A stretch of DNA of 51,790 nucleotides from Planctomycetia bacterium (GTDB lineage: Bacteria; Planctomycetota; Phycisphaerae; Phycisphaerales; SM1A02): positions 1 through 51,790 of the forward strand of contig SXUJ01000162.1 in NCBI GenBank assembly GCA_005790565.1, in the 5' to 3' direction. A program made the position numbers and the translations under genes. Below the pieces are notes generated by a model. That model had not been told where the DNA came from and ran no database searches. It saw nothing but the letters and a program-made list of their open reading frames with translations. This document shows positions 17,669 to 26,881 of this stretch, piece by piece. The first letter of the stretch is position 1. Every line of letters starts with the position of its first letter.

Positions 17669-19177
17669 CTACTCCACACGAGCGCCAAACCAGCCATCGC
17701 CAGTCTCAACCTCCACGCGATCGCCCCCCCCAACATCCGTCGCCCGCCGAATCACAGTTTTTCCAGACGAGTCTGTGCGGTACACCACGCTATACCCTCG
17801 GGCAAGAACCAACCGAGGGTTGACCGCGGCGAGGCGATGCTCTGCGACGACAAAGGCGCTCCGCGCTCGCTCCACTCTTTGCGCCAACGCCTTCTCATAG
17901 TGCGCGGCGCTTCCGTCAAGGCGACTCCGTTCGTTGGCGATCCGACGATCCATCTCGCTGCGAATGCGCTGGGTCAACGCACCGAGTTGAACACGCGCAG
18001 CACTCGCGCGAGCAATGGGCGAACACTGCCGTACGCGCTCCGCCTGTCTGTCGAGCTCTCGGCGTTCCCGTGCGACTCGACCAACGAGCGCTGCGCCGAG
18101 TCGCTGACGCATGATCTCAAGTTGCAGTGTCGCGCGATCCAAACTCGCCGTGCGTGCGCGGCCAAGCCTTCGTTCGAGTTGCGCGAGTTGCTCACGGAGC
18201 GGCGCGCGGTCAGGAACGATGGCGAGCACCGCCTGCGTTGGTGTACTCGCACGGAGATCCGCAACGAGGTCAAGCACGGAATTGTCTTCTTCGTGCCCAA
18301 TCGCGCTCACCACCGGAATGCGTGAGGAGAACGCCGCGTCGGCGACGACCCGCTCATTGAATGCCCAAAGATCCTCGCGCGAACCGCCACCCCGCGTCAC
18401 GAGCATGACATCGACGCCCAGCCGCTCCGCGTGCTCTGAAATGAGGCGCATCGTGGCGGCGACCTCCTCTGCCGCGCCATCGCCTTGCACACGCACATCG
18501 AACACGACGAACTCCACGAGCGCGGACCGCTCCCCTGCAGTCTTAAGTACATCGTCAACCGCCGCGCCCACGCGACTCGTCACGACCGCGACGCGCCGCG
18601 GAAAGGTCGGCACGCGCCGCTTGCGCGCTGCGTCGAAGTATCCTGCTGTTCGAAGGGTTGCGAGGAGCGCTTGGAGCGCCAACTCGCGATCTCCAACTCC
18701 TGCGAGTTCGAGTTTCGTCACGGAGAATTGCGTGCGCCCTTGCGGCGCGTAGTGCGTCAACCGCCCGGTTGCGACGACGAGTTGGCCGCTCTGCCACCGT
18801 TGCCGATTGCGAGCGAGATCGCTTGCCCACATGACTGCGCTGATCGTGGCGTTTTCGCCCTTCAGCGAAAAATACAGATGTGATCGCTCGGTGACATTCG
18901 ACAGTTCGCCGATCACGCGGATCGGAGAAGCGATCGACTCCAATGTGCTTCGCACGAGTTCGGAGAGTTGCGCGACCGTGAGTTCTTTGGGAGGCGGAGT
19001 CGCCGGCGCCTCGACGGACTTGACCACGATTGGTTCGCCCTTGTGGGACTGCCGATCATCGAAAAGTCCTCCTTGCGAACCACCGATGGCGCGGCTCGGC
19101 GTGAAGGAGATTCGTCGGGGTTCGGGCGGCACGGCTCGTACTATACGGTCACACTTCGTCTGCTCATCACTCCGCAC
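17669..19177 (-). CDS. xseA: Exodeoxyribonuclease VII large subunit (N-terminal boundary uncertain)
   Basis: LTVAQLSELVRSTLESIASPIRVIGELSNVTERSHLYFSLKGENATISAVMW, VTSRVGAAVDDVL, RGGGSREDLWAFNE, VVSAIGHEEDNSVLDLVADLRASTPTQA, LARGYSVVY. Confidence 0.92.
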   Translation of the reverse strand: MRSDEQTKCDRIVRAVPPEPRRISFTPSRAIGGSQGGLFDDRQSHKGEPIVVKSVEAPATPPPKELTVAQLSELVRSTLESIASPIRVIGELSNVTERSHLYFSLKGENATISAVMWASDLARNRQRWQSGQLVVATGRLTHYAPQGRTQFSVTKLELAGVGDRELALQALLATLRTAGYFDAARKRRVPTFPRRVAVVTSRVGAAVDDVLKTAGERSALVEFVVFDVRVQGDGAAEEVAATMRLISEHAERLGVDVMLVTRGGGSREDLWAFNERVVADAAFSSRIPVVSAIGHEEDNSVLDLVADLRASTPTQAVLAIVPDRAPLREQLAQLERRLGRARTASLDRATLQLEIMRQRLGAALVGRVARERRELDRQAERVRQCSPIARASAARVQLGALTQRIRSEMDRRIANERSRLDGSAAHYEKALAQRVERARSAFVVAEHRLAAVNPRLVLARGYSVVYRTDSSGKTVIRRATDVGGGDRVEVETGDGWFGARVE

Positions 19178-19181
19178 AGGT

Positions 19182-21299
19182 ATGGAAGTCTCGTCAAAGA
19201 CAATTCTCGAAACAAAGATCGAATCGCTTCAGGGCATCGGCCCTGCGCGAGCAACGCTCTTTGCTTCGCTTGCATTGCGAACGGTGGGCGACCTCCTCCG
19301 GCACCTTCCCTTCCGTCACGAGTTTGAACGCGCGGAAGAAGCAGTCGCGACCGCGGTGCTCCATGTACCAGCCGAAGGCGCAAACCTCGCGGTGCGCGGC
19401 GAGATCGTCGCCGTCCGCGTCGCGCCCGGTCGCAAGCCTCGAGTCGAGGCGACGCTCACGGATGGCAGCGGAACCGTGCGCCTCGTCTTCTTCAATGCGC
19501 CTTGGATGAAGTCGAAGTTTCATCCGGGCCTCCGAGGCATCGCGGAAGGCAGGGCAAAGTCACGCAGCGGCTACATCGAGATGTCGAATCCAAAGTGGAC
19601 GGCGCTCGCATCAGGAAGCGCAGCAGATGCGGTGAGTGAACCAGCGACGCGCGAAGCACGCCTGCGTCCGGTGTACGCCGCGAGTGAATCCCTTTCGAGC
19701 GCGCTCATCGAACAGTCCCTCGCAAGTGTACTCATCCAAGCATGCGCCGCGATCATCGACCCCCTGCCTCCAGCCTATCGAACTCAACACGCGCTGCCGC
19801 AACTCGGCGACGCCTACCGCGCATTCCATGCCCCGCGTGATCTCGACGAACTCGCAGCGGCACGGCGACGTTTGGCGTATGACGAACTGCTCGCGCTGCA
19901 ACTCGCGGTCGCGATTCGCAGGCGACTGCGCGAGGAGGGTGGCGCGAGCATCCTGCCCATTTCCGCGCGTCTTGAGCGCGAGATCTTTGCCCGTTTCCCC
20001 TTCCAATTGACGAAGGAGCAAGTCCGCGCGTTCCGTGAGATCGCGACCGACCTCGGCCAAAGCACGCCGATGAATCGACTTCTCCAGGGCGATGTCGGTG
20101 CCGGAAAAACCGCCGTGGCACTGAGCGCCATGCTCCTCGCGAAAGCGCACGGCGCACAGAGCGCGATCATGGCACCGACCGAACTCCTCGCCGAGCAACA
20201 CTTCCGTTCGATCAGTACGTTCCTTGACGGCACGAGCGTGCGCACCGCGCTGATCACGGGCAGTTTGAGCGCCGCGCAGCGCAGCGCGCTCCGCGTGGCG
20301 GCAAAGTCTGGCGAGATCGACATTCTCATCGGCACGCACGCACTCCTGACGGACGCACTTGAGTTCCAGCATCTCGCGCTCGCAGTGATCGACGAGCAAC
20401 ACCGATTCGGGGTCGCACAGCGAGCGGTGCTGCGATCGAAGTCCGGCGTCGATCGCACACCGCACATGCTGGTGATGACCGCAACGCCAATCCCCCGCAC
20501 CCTCGCGCTCTCGGTTTACGGCGACCTCGATGTCTCGGTCATTCGATCGAAGCCGATGGATCGGCAGAAGATTCACACGCGCCTCTTGCCCAGTGCGCGC
20601 GCGGACGAGGCATACCAGTTCGTTCGAACACGCATCGAACACGGCGAGCAGGCGTTCATCGTGGTGCCTGCGGTTGAAACCTCAGACTTAGGACTCAAGG
20701 CAACCGACACGCACCTTGCGTTCCTGCAAGACGGCGCGCTCGCCGGCCTACGACTGGCGAATCTGCACGGCCAGATGAAAGCGGACGAACGCGAAGCAAC
20801 GATGGGAAAGTTCCTCCGACACGAACTGGATGCGCTCATCGCAACCGTTGTCATCGAAGTCGGCGTTGATGTCCCCAACGCGACCGTGATGGTGGTCGAA
20901 CACGCGGAGCGATTCGGTCTCGCGCAACTCCATCAATTGCGTGGCCGCGTGGGTCGCGGCTCCAAGGGCGGCGTGGCGATTCTCATCGGCGACGCAACCA
21001 CCGACGACGGTCGCGCGCGGCTTGAAGCGATTCGTTCGACGGATGACGGATTCAAGATTGCGGAACTCGACCTTGCCATTCGCGGCCCAGGCGAGTTTTT
21101 CGGTGCGCGACAATCCGGGCTCCCTCCGTTCGTCGTCGCCGACCTCACGCGCGATCTCCCTCTGCTTGAACTTGCTCGCCGTGATGCATTCGAATGGATC
21201 GCTCGCAGCCCGCGACTCAGCGCGCCAGAAGAGTCGTCTCTGAAACGAAAGATCATTCACCTCTACGGCGAAGCATTCGGCCTCGGTGATGTGGCATAG
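19182..21299 (+). CDS. recG: ATP-dependent DNA helicase RecG
   Basis: IESLQGIGPARATLFASLALRTVGDLLRHLPFRHEF, RLLQGDVGAGKTAVALSAML, VIDEQHRFGVAQRAVL, VMTATPIPRTLALSVYGDLDVSVI, LHQLRGRVGRGSKGG. Confidence 0.95.
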   Translation: MEVSSKTILETKIESLQGIGPARATLFASLALRTVGDLLRHLPFRHEFERAEEAVATAVLHVPAEGANLAVRGEIVAVRVAPGRKPRVEATLTDGSGTVRLVFFNAPWMKSKFHPGLRGIAEGRAKSRSGYIEMSNPKWTALASGSAADAVSEPATREARLRPVYAASESLSSALIEQSLASVLIQACAAIIDPLPPAYRTQHALPQLGDAYRAFHAPRDLDELAAARRRLAYDELLALQLAVAIRRRLREEGGASILPISARLEREIFARFPFQLTKEQVRAFREIATDLGQSTPMNRLLQGDVGAGKTAVALSAMLLAKAHGAQSAIMAPTELLAEQHFRSISTFLDGTSVRTALITGSLSAAQRSALRVAAKSGEIDILIGTHALLTDALEFQHLALAVIDEQHRFGVAQRAVLRSKSGVDRTPHMLVMTATPIPRTLALSVYGDLDVSVIRSKPMDRQKIHTRLLPSARADEAYQFVRTRIEHGEQAFIVVPAVETSDLGLKATDTHLAFLQDGALAGLRLANLHGQMKADEREATMGKFLRHELDALIATVVIEVGVDVPNATVMVVEHAERFGLAQLHQLRGRVGRGSKGGVAILIGDATTDDGRARLEAIRSTDDGFKIAELDLAIRGPGEFFGARQSGLPPFVVADLTRDLPLLELARRDAFEWIARSPRLSAPEESSLKRKIIHLYGEAFGLGDVA

Positions 21300-21325
21300 C
21301 CTCGTTCCTTTATAATCCCGCGCCC

Positions 21326-22219
21326 ATGAGTTCCACCTCCACCAACAAGCGCACACTGACGGTTGGATTGCTGCAACATGCGTGTCCGATCGACACGCCG
21401 AAGGAAGAAGTCCTCGCGCTCGTTGCCGCGCTGGCAGCCGCCGCGAAGTCTCAAGGCGCGGAGCTCATCGTGACGCAAGAATTGTTTGTAGGGAGTTACT
21501 TCTGCCAAGCGGAGGACGCGGCGCGCATGGATCTCGCGGAAGCGATCCCTGACGGACCAACCTGCCAGTTCATGTCAAAACTCGCGGCGGACCTCGATGT
21601 GGAGATCACCGCGAGTCTCTATGAGCGACGCCAAGCCGGTCTCTATCACAATACGAGCGTGTACTTCTCTCGCATGGGCGAGATCCTCGGCCGCTATCGC
21701 AAGATGCACATCCCCGACGATCCACGGTTTAGCGAGAAGTACTACTTCACGCCTGGCGATCTCGGATGGCAGGTTGTCAAGGGCACGAAAGCGGTGTGTG
21801 GCATGCTCGTCTGCTGGGATCAGTGGTATCCGGAGGCGGCGCGCCTCACTGCCCTCAGGGGCGCCGAAGTGATTTGCTATCCGACGGCTATTGGTTGGTA
21901 TCACGGCGAGACACCGCGAGACGCGACGGCGCAGCGCGAAGCGTGGATCACCATGCACAAGGCGCACGCCATCGCGAATGGGTGCTTCGTCGTCGCGGTG
22001 AATCGCGTCGGCATTGAAGCGGACTTGCGATTCTGGGGATCGAGCCTCGTGTGCGATCCATCAGGACAGATCATTGCCCAAGCGAGCGCCGACAAAGAAG
22101 AGGTCATCGTCTGCACACTCGACCTCAACATGATCGAAGAGTCGCGGCGAGGTTGGCCGTTCCTACGCGATCGCCGCATCGATGCGTACCAAGGCCTGCT
22201 GCAACGATGGAACGACTAA
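21326..22219 (+). CDS. aguB: N-carbamoylputrescine amidase
   Basis: VGLLQHACPIDTPKEE, YRKMHIPDDPRFSEKYYFTPGD, GMLVCWDQWYPEAARL, GEVI-type nitrilase fold; directly upstream of agmatine deiminase. Confidence 0.92.
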   Translation: MSSTSTNKRTLTVGLLQHACPIDTPKEEVLALVAALAAAAKSQGAELIVTQELFVGSYFCQAEDAARMDLAEAIPDGPTCQFMSKLAADLDVEITASLYERRQAGLYHNTSVYFSRMGEILGRYRKMHIPDDPRFSEKYYFTPGDLGWQVVKGTKAVCGMLVCWDQWYPEAARLTALRGAEVICYPTAIGWYHGETPRDATAQREAWITMHKAHAIANGCFVVAVNRVGIEADLRFWGSSLVCDPSGQIIAQASADKEEVIVCTLDLNMIEESRRGWPFLRDRRIDAYQGLLQRWND

Positions 22220-22221
22220 CG

Positions 22222-23235
22222 ATGCTCGATCCTACCCTCGTTCTTTCGGAAACTCCCGCAGCGGTTGGCTACCGCATGCCTGCGGAGTGGGATCCACTCG
22301 CGTGCGTCTGGCTCGTGAAGCCGCACAACGAAGAGACTTGGCCGAACTGCCTCGCAGACGCGCAAGCGGAGTGGGAACTTTGGCGGGAAAAACTTTCCGC
22401 CGTGGTTGAAGTGCGCGAATGCGCTGCGCTTGGCGTTCCCACGAATGACAGCTGGATTCGCGATTTCGGCCCGATCTTTGTCAAGCACCGCACGACCGGC
22501 GTGGTCGCGGGCAATTCGTTTCGCTTCAACGGTTGGGGCGACAAGTACGAGGCGCGCACGCTCGATGATGGGGTGCCCTCCATCATCTCGAAACGATGGC
22601 GCATTCCGATGTGGCATCACTCCTTCGTCCTCGAAGGTGGATCAATCGATGTGAATGGCACAGGCACCGTGCTCACCACCATGCAGTGCCTTGAGAACGA
22701 CAATCGAAATCCGACCGCAGCCAAGGGCGAGATCGAGCGCGTGCTTCGCGAGACGCTCGACATTTCCAACATCGTGTGGCTCCCCGGAGGCATCAAGGGG
22801 GATGACACGGATGGCCACATTGATGACATCGCGCGCTTCGTGCGTCGTGACGCGATTGTGGCCCTGCGGGCGCCGAGTTCGCATCCGGACTTCGAAGTGC
22901 TCGAACGAAACTGGACCGCACTCACGAGCGCTCGCGACGAACGCGGCGAAAGGTTCGATTTACTCGCACTTCCCGTGCCCGAGCCGATCTATTACGACTA
23001 CCCCGCCGATCGATTCGGCCCCGGCGGACGCAACATGTTGCCCGCGAGTCACGCAAACTTTCTCATCGCCAACGGAACGGTGTTTGTGCCGGTCTTTCAC
23101 GGCGCGAGCGACGACGCGGCGTGCAGCGTTCTCCAACGCGCGATGCCAGGCATGCGCATCGAACCGATTTCGGCTCGCTCTCTCGTCGTCGGACTTGGCA
23201 GCCTGCATTGCCTCTCTTGTCAGCAACCTGCCTAA
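22222..23235 (+). CDS. aguA: Agmatine deiminase
   Basis: MPAEWDPLACVWLVKPHNEETWP, NDSWIRDFGPIFV, FVLEGGSIDVNGTGTVLTTMQCLEN-R, GDDTDGHIDDIARFV, ASHANFLIANGTVFVPVF. Confidence 0.92.
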   Translation: MLDPTLVLSETPAAVGYRMPAEWDPLACVWLVKPHNEETWPNCLADAQAEWELWREKLSAVVEVRECAALGVPTNDSWIRDFGPIFVKHRTTGVVAGNSFRFNGWGDKYEARTLDDGVPSIISKRWRIPMWHHSFVLEGGSIDVNGTGTVLTTMQCLENDNRNPTAAKGEIERVLRETLDISNIVWLPGGIKGDDTDGHIDDIARFVRRDAIVALRAPSSHPDFEVLERNWTALTSARDERGERFDLLALPVPEPIYYDYPADRFGPGGRNMLPASHANFLIANGTVFVPVFHGASDDAACSVLQRAMPGMRIEPISARSLVVGLGSLHCLSCQQPA

Positions 23236-24989
23236 CCCACACCGCACCGCTTCTGCATGCGCCAAGCGTTGAGTGTTTTCGGGTCCATCGCGTTGAGGCA
23301 CTGCGATGCGGGCAACCAACCCCGCTGCGCGGTGAGCACGCCGTAGCGAAGTTCGTCGAAGTCGCTGGTTGCGTGCACATCGCAATCAATCGCGATCATG
23401 CATCCCACGGTCGCTGCGCCACGCACATCCGCATCTCGAAGATCGAGTCGCAAGTGCTGCGCATTGATTTCGAGCGCGGTGTTGTGCTTCTTGGCTGCTC
23501 CGAAGAGCGCATCCATCGCGAGTTCAAGCCCGGGGCGACCATTCACGACGCGTCCGGTGGGATGACCGATCACATGCACGAGCGGATGCGCGATGGCGCG
23601 CAACATGCGAGCGTTTGCGAGCGCGGATTCCTGCTTCAAGGCCGCGTGCGGACTCGCGACGACCCAATCGAGCTTCGCGAGTAGCTCGTCGTCATAGTCA
23701 AGTGTGCCGTCCGAGAGAATGTCGACTTCGCTCCCCGCCCAGATCTGCATGGCCGGAAATCGCGCCCGCGCCGCGTGAATCGCGGCGATGTGCGTGATGA
23801 CGCGAGCCTCGTCAAGTCCGTTCGCCTGCGCCTGTCCCTTCGAGTGATCGGTGATCGCAATCGTGTGGAAGCCGCGCGACTGCGCAGTCGCAACAATCTC
23901 ATCAATCGTCATCTTCCCGTCGCTCGCGTTGGTATGGCAGTGCAATTCCGCTCGAATGTCCTCCATCACGACAATGCGCGGCAACACTGAGCCGATCGCG
24001 AACGCATCGAACTCTCCACGATCCTCCCGCATCGTCGGCGGTATCCACTGCAATCCGAGCGCGGCGTGGATGTCGGATTCTTCGACGCTCGCGACAGGAA
24101 GCGCGCCCTCCGCCACCGTTCCATCCTCCGCCGCGTGAAACAGACCGTATTCATTGAGTCGCATGCCTTGCGCGATCGCCCGCTCACGAAGTCGAATGTT
24201 GTGATCGGTGCTTCCCGTGAAGTAGAGCCACGCCGAACCGAAGCGATCGAGTGGCACGACGCGAAGGTCAATCTGCACGCCGTGCTTGGTCAGAACACTG
24301 GTCTTTGTCTCGCCCGTCGCAAGCACCTTGGCCACATCCTCGCGCCCGCGAAACTTCTCCATCAACGCCGGCGCATCGGTGCTCGCTGCGAGGATATCGA
24401 TGTCGCCGATCGTCTCCCGACCGCGCCGCAAACTTCCCCCGTACGCGATGCGCTGCACGCACGCGAGCAAACCGAGGTCCCGCACGAGTGCTTCCGCAAT
24501 GGGGAGCGCCTCGCCAATGCGGATGCGTCCGCGCGACTGCTCAAGAAATGCAATGCCTTCCTTCAGATTCTCAACCGACTTTGGCCCCATGCGTGGCAGT
24601 CGCGCAATCGCGCCTGTGTCAATCGCAGTCTTGAGGCCTGCGAGATCCTCGATCGCAAGATCGGTCCACATCGCGCGAACCGTCTTCGGACCGAGGCCTT
24701 GGATCTGCAAGAGCTGCGTGAGTCCTGCGGGAACTCGGGCACGCAACCCCGTCAGTTCCTCCATGGTTCCACTCGTCGCAAACTCCTGAATCTTCGCGAC
24801 CGTCGATGCGCCCACGCCATCCATCGCAAGCAACGCGGACTTCTCGAGCTCGCACACATTGCTCGTGAGCGCTTCAATCGTGCGAGCCGAACGGCGCAAG
24901 GCATTCACTTTGAAAGCGTTCTCTCCGAGAATCTCAGAGAGCACCGCCAGTTCTTCAAACGCCGCGGCGACTTTTCCGTTGGTAGACAT
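23232..24989 (-). CDS. polX: Family X DNA polymerase with C-terminal PHP domain
   Basis: Helix-hairpin-helix MDGVGASTVAKI and IQGLGPKTV; YGGSLRRGRETIGDIDILAAS; PHP domain AELHCHTNASDGKMTIDEIVATAQSRGFHTIAITDHSK...GSEVDILSDGTLDY...VIGHPTGR. Confidence 0.93.
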   Translation of the reverse strand: MSTNGKVAAAFEELAVLSEILGENAFKVNALRRSARTIEALTSNVCELEKSALLAMDGVGASTVAKIQEFATSGTMEELTGLRARVPAGLTQLLQIQGLGPKTVRAMWTDLAIEDLAGLKTAIDTGAIARLPRMGPKSVENLKEGIAFLEQSRGRIRIGEALPIAEALVRDLGLLACVQRIAYGGSLRRGRETIGDIDILAASTDAPALMEKFRGREDVAKVLATGETKTSVLTKHGVQIDLRVVPLDRFGSAWLYFTGSTDHNIRLRERAIAQGMRLNEYGLFHAAEDGTVAEGALPVASVEESDIHAALGLQWIPPTMREDRGEFDAFAIGSVLPRIVVMEDIRAELHCHTNASDGKMTIDEIVATAQSRGFHTIAITDHSKGQAQANGLDEARVITHIAAIHAARARFPAMQIWAGSEVDILSDGTLDYDDELLAKLDWVVASPHAALKQESALANARMLRAIAHPLVHVIGHPTGRVVNGRPGLELAMDALFGAAKKHNTALEINAQHLRLDLRDADVRGAATVGCMIAIDCDVHATSDFDELRYGVLTAQRGWLPASQCLNAMDPKTLNAWRMQKRCGVG

Positions 24990-24994
24990 GACCT

Positions 24995-26269
24995 TTAGGG
25001 TAACACGCTGCGGATCGCGTCGGCCGTCGCGGTTGTCGCGCCCTGCCGACTGCGAATGACTGCCCTCCCCAGCGCCGCGAGTTTGGTGCGCGCACGAGGG
25101 TCATCGAGAAGGCGCGCGAGCGTTGTTGGAAACTCTTCGCGCGACACCTGCTCGATGCCGCCCCCCGCAAGGAGCGCCTCCATCGACTCCTGAAAGTCGC
25201 CCGCGCGAGGGCCAATGATCGTTGCCTTGCCGAGTCCGATCGGTTCAATCGGATCGCTCCCGTGCAGAACGCCGAATGATCGACCCACAACGACGACATC
25301 CGCAAGCGAGTACGCCATGCGCAGTTCACCAATGGTGTCGAGCACGAAGTAGTCCGTCGACGCCACGCCTGCGCCCGGTTGCGAACGACGCACGCACGGC
25401 GAGAGATTTCGCGCCACGCCGTCAAACCACTCAGGCTTTCGCGGCGCGATGAGGAGTTGCGTGCCGCTCGGCAACGAATCGCGAAGAAGCAATTCCTCCC
25501 CAGGCTCGGTACTGCCCGCAACGACAAGCAGACGAGATCGGTCGATCCCGAGCGCCGCGGCGAGTGCGTCCGCGCCTGCGGCCGTGTCTTCGATGGCGAT
25601 CGAGTCCCACTTCATCGTGCCAGAAACCGTCACACACCGAGCAGCGGTGCCGAGTGCCGCGAACCGTTCGGCGTACACCGTTGTTTGCGCCAAGACACGG
25701 TCTAGGCGGCGAAACGCCGGCGCGACACACCAACGCACCATCGAGTACCGTCGAAACGATCGGTCGGAGAGTCGACCGTTCACGACCACAATGGGCATCC
25801 CTCTGTGGCGCGCGATCGCCGTCGCGTTCGGCCACAACTCAAGTTCCACCAGCACCAGTGCATCCGCTCGCACTCGATTGAAAAACCGCCGTATGGAGCA
25901 GGAGAAATCAAACGGCCAGCGCACGACGGCGTGCCTGCTTCCGTACAGGTCGCTCGCACGACGAAACCCAGTGTCCGTTTGCGCGGCGATCACGACTTCG
26001 ATCGATGGATCGCCCGCGGAAAGTTGCGCGACGAGTCCTCGCACTGCATTCACTTCGCCGACGCTCACCGCGTAGATCAAGACGCGACGCGAGTCGGGCG
26101 CGGCGAGGGTTGCTCCAAATCCAAAGCGCGCGGGCCAATTCGTGCGGATCTTTCCCGTGCGAATCATGCGCGTGAGCCAGAATGGGAGGAGCAACAATGC
26201 CCCCACCAAGTAGCAGAGGTCCACGAGCCACCCGCCAAAGAGGGAAATCGAGAGACGGATGACACTCAT
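24995..26269 (-). CDS. waaA: 3-deoxy-D-manno-octulosonic acid transferase
   Basis: LIYAVSVGEVNAVRGLV, YGSRHAVVRWPFDF, VLVELELWPNAT, VVNGRLSDRSFRRY, VAGSTEPGEE, IGPRAGDFQE. ATGA overlap with the upstream thioredoxin-like gene. Confidence 0.9.
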   Translation of the reverse strand: MSVIRLSISLFGGWLVDLCYLVGALLLLPFWLTRMIRTGKIRTNWPARFGFGATLAAPDSRRVLIYAVSVGEVNAVRGLVAQLSAGDPSIEVVIAAQTDTGFRRASDLYGSRHAVVRWPFDFSCSIRRFFNRVRADALVLVELELWPNATAIARHRGMPIVVVNGRLSDRSFRRYSMVRWCVAPAFRRLDRVLAQTTVYAERFAALGTAARCVTVSGTMKWDSIAIEDTAAGADALAAALGIDRSRLLVVAGSTEPGEELLLRDSLPSGTQLLIAPRKPEWFDGVARNLSPCVRRSQPGAGVASTDYFVLDTIGELRMAYSLADVVVVGRSFGVLHGSDPIEPIGLGKATIIGPRAGDFQESMEALLAGGGIEQVSREEFPTTLARLLDDPRARTKLAALGRAVIRSRQGATTATADAIRSVLP

Positions 26270-26862
26270 CGCAGATTCTTCGACATCGCTTTGATCCACG
26301 ACACATTCTGAGTTCCGAGCGCGACATCAATCACATGACCCTTGCTGTCGACATAGACCGTCTTGGGAATCGTCATTCCAGGATCGTGCGCCTTGATCGC
26401 CGCGTAGAGGTCGGGCGTGGCCATGAGTTCTAGTCCTGATGAATCGTGCGTCTTGAGAAAAGTCTTGACGAGGCTGCTCGTCGTATCCGCGCTTGCCGCA
26501 AGCAGGGCGACTCGATCGGGAATGTCCTTCTTCGCAGCGTGAAACGCCGCACGATTTTTGATGCAGGGGCCGCACCAAGTCGCCCAAATCTCAATGATCA
26601 TCGGTCGACCGGCGAACTGCGACAGCGCGACCTCCTTGCCATCGAGATCCTTGAGAACAACCTGATGCATCGCGCCCCCAGCCTTCGCTTGCGATGCGCC
26701 TGTCGCTTGCGTGGGTGCCGCCTTCACAACCTCCGCTGGCGTGATGACTGGAGCAACCGCATCCGCCCGCGTACTCTCTCCTCGACCGCAACCTCCCAAT
26801 CCCATGCACACGCCGCTCAACGCGAAATGAACGGACAAGATGGCAACACGGGGGTGAAGCAT
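26266..26862 (-). CDS. TlpA-like thioredoxin-fold lipoprotein
   Basis: Lipoprotein-like N-terminus (LSGVCMGLGGC), LSQFAGRPMIIEIWATWCGPCIKNRAAFHAAKKD, IPKTVYVDSKGHVID. Confidence 0.88.
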   Translation of the reverse strand: MLHPRVAILSVHFALSGVCMGLGGCGRGESTRADAVAPVITPAEVVKAAPTQATGASQAKAGGAMHQVVLKDLDGKEVALSQFAGRPMIIEIWATWCGPCIKNRAAFHAAKKDIPDRVALLAASADTTSSLVKTFLKTHDSSGLELMATPDLYAAIKAHDPGMTIPKTVYVDSKGHVIDVALGTQNVSWIKAMSKNLR

Positions 26863-26881
26863 CCGTGCAGAATAGTCGACC

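Noticed and set aside
19611-20642. 343-aa minus-strand ORF within recG
   Set aside because: Antisense shadow of RecG helicase motifs.
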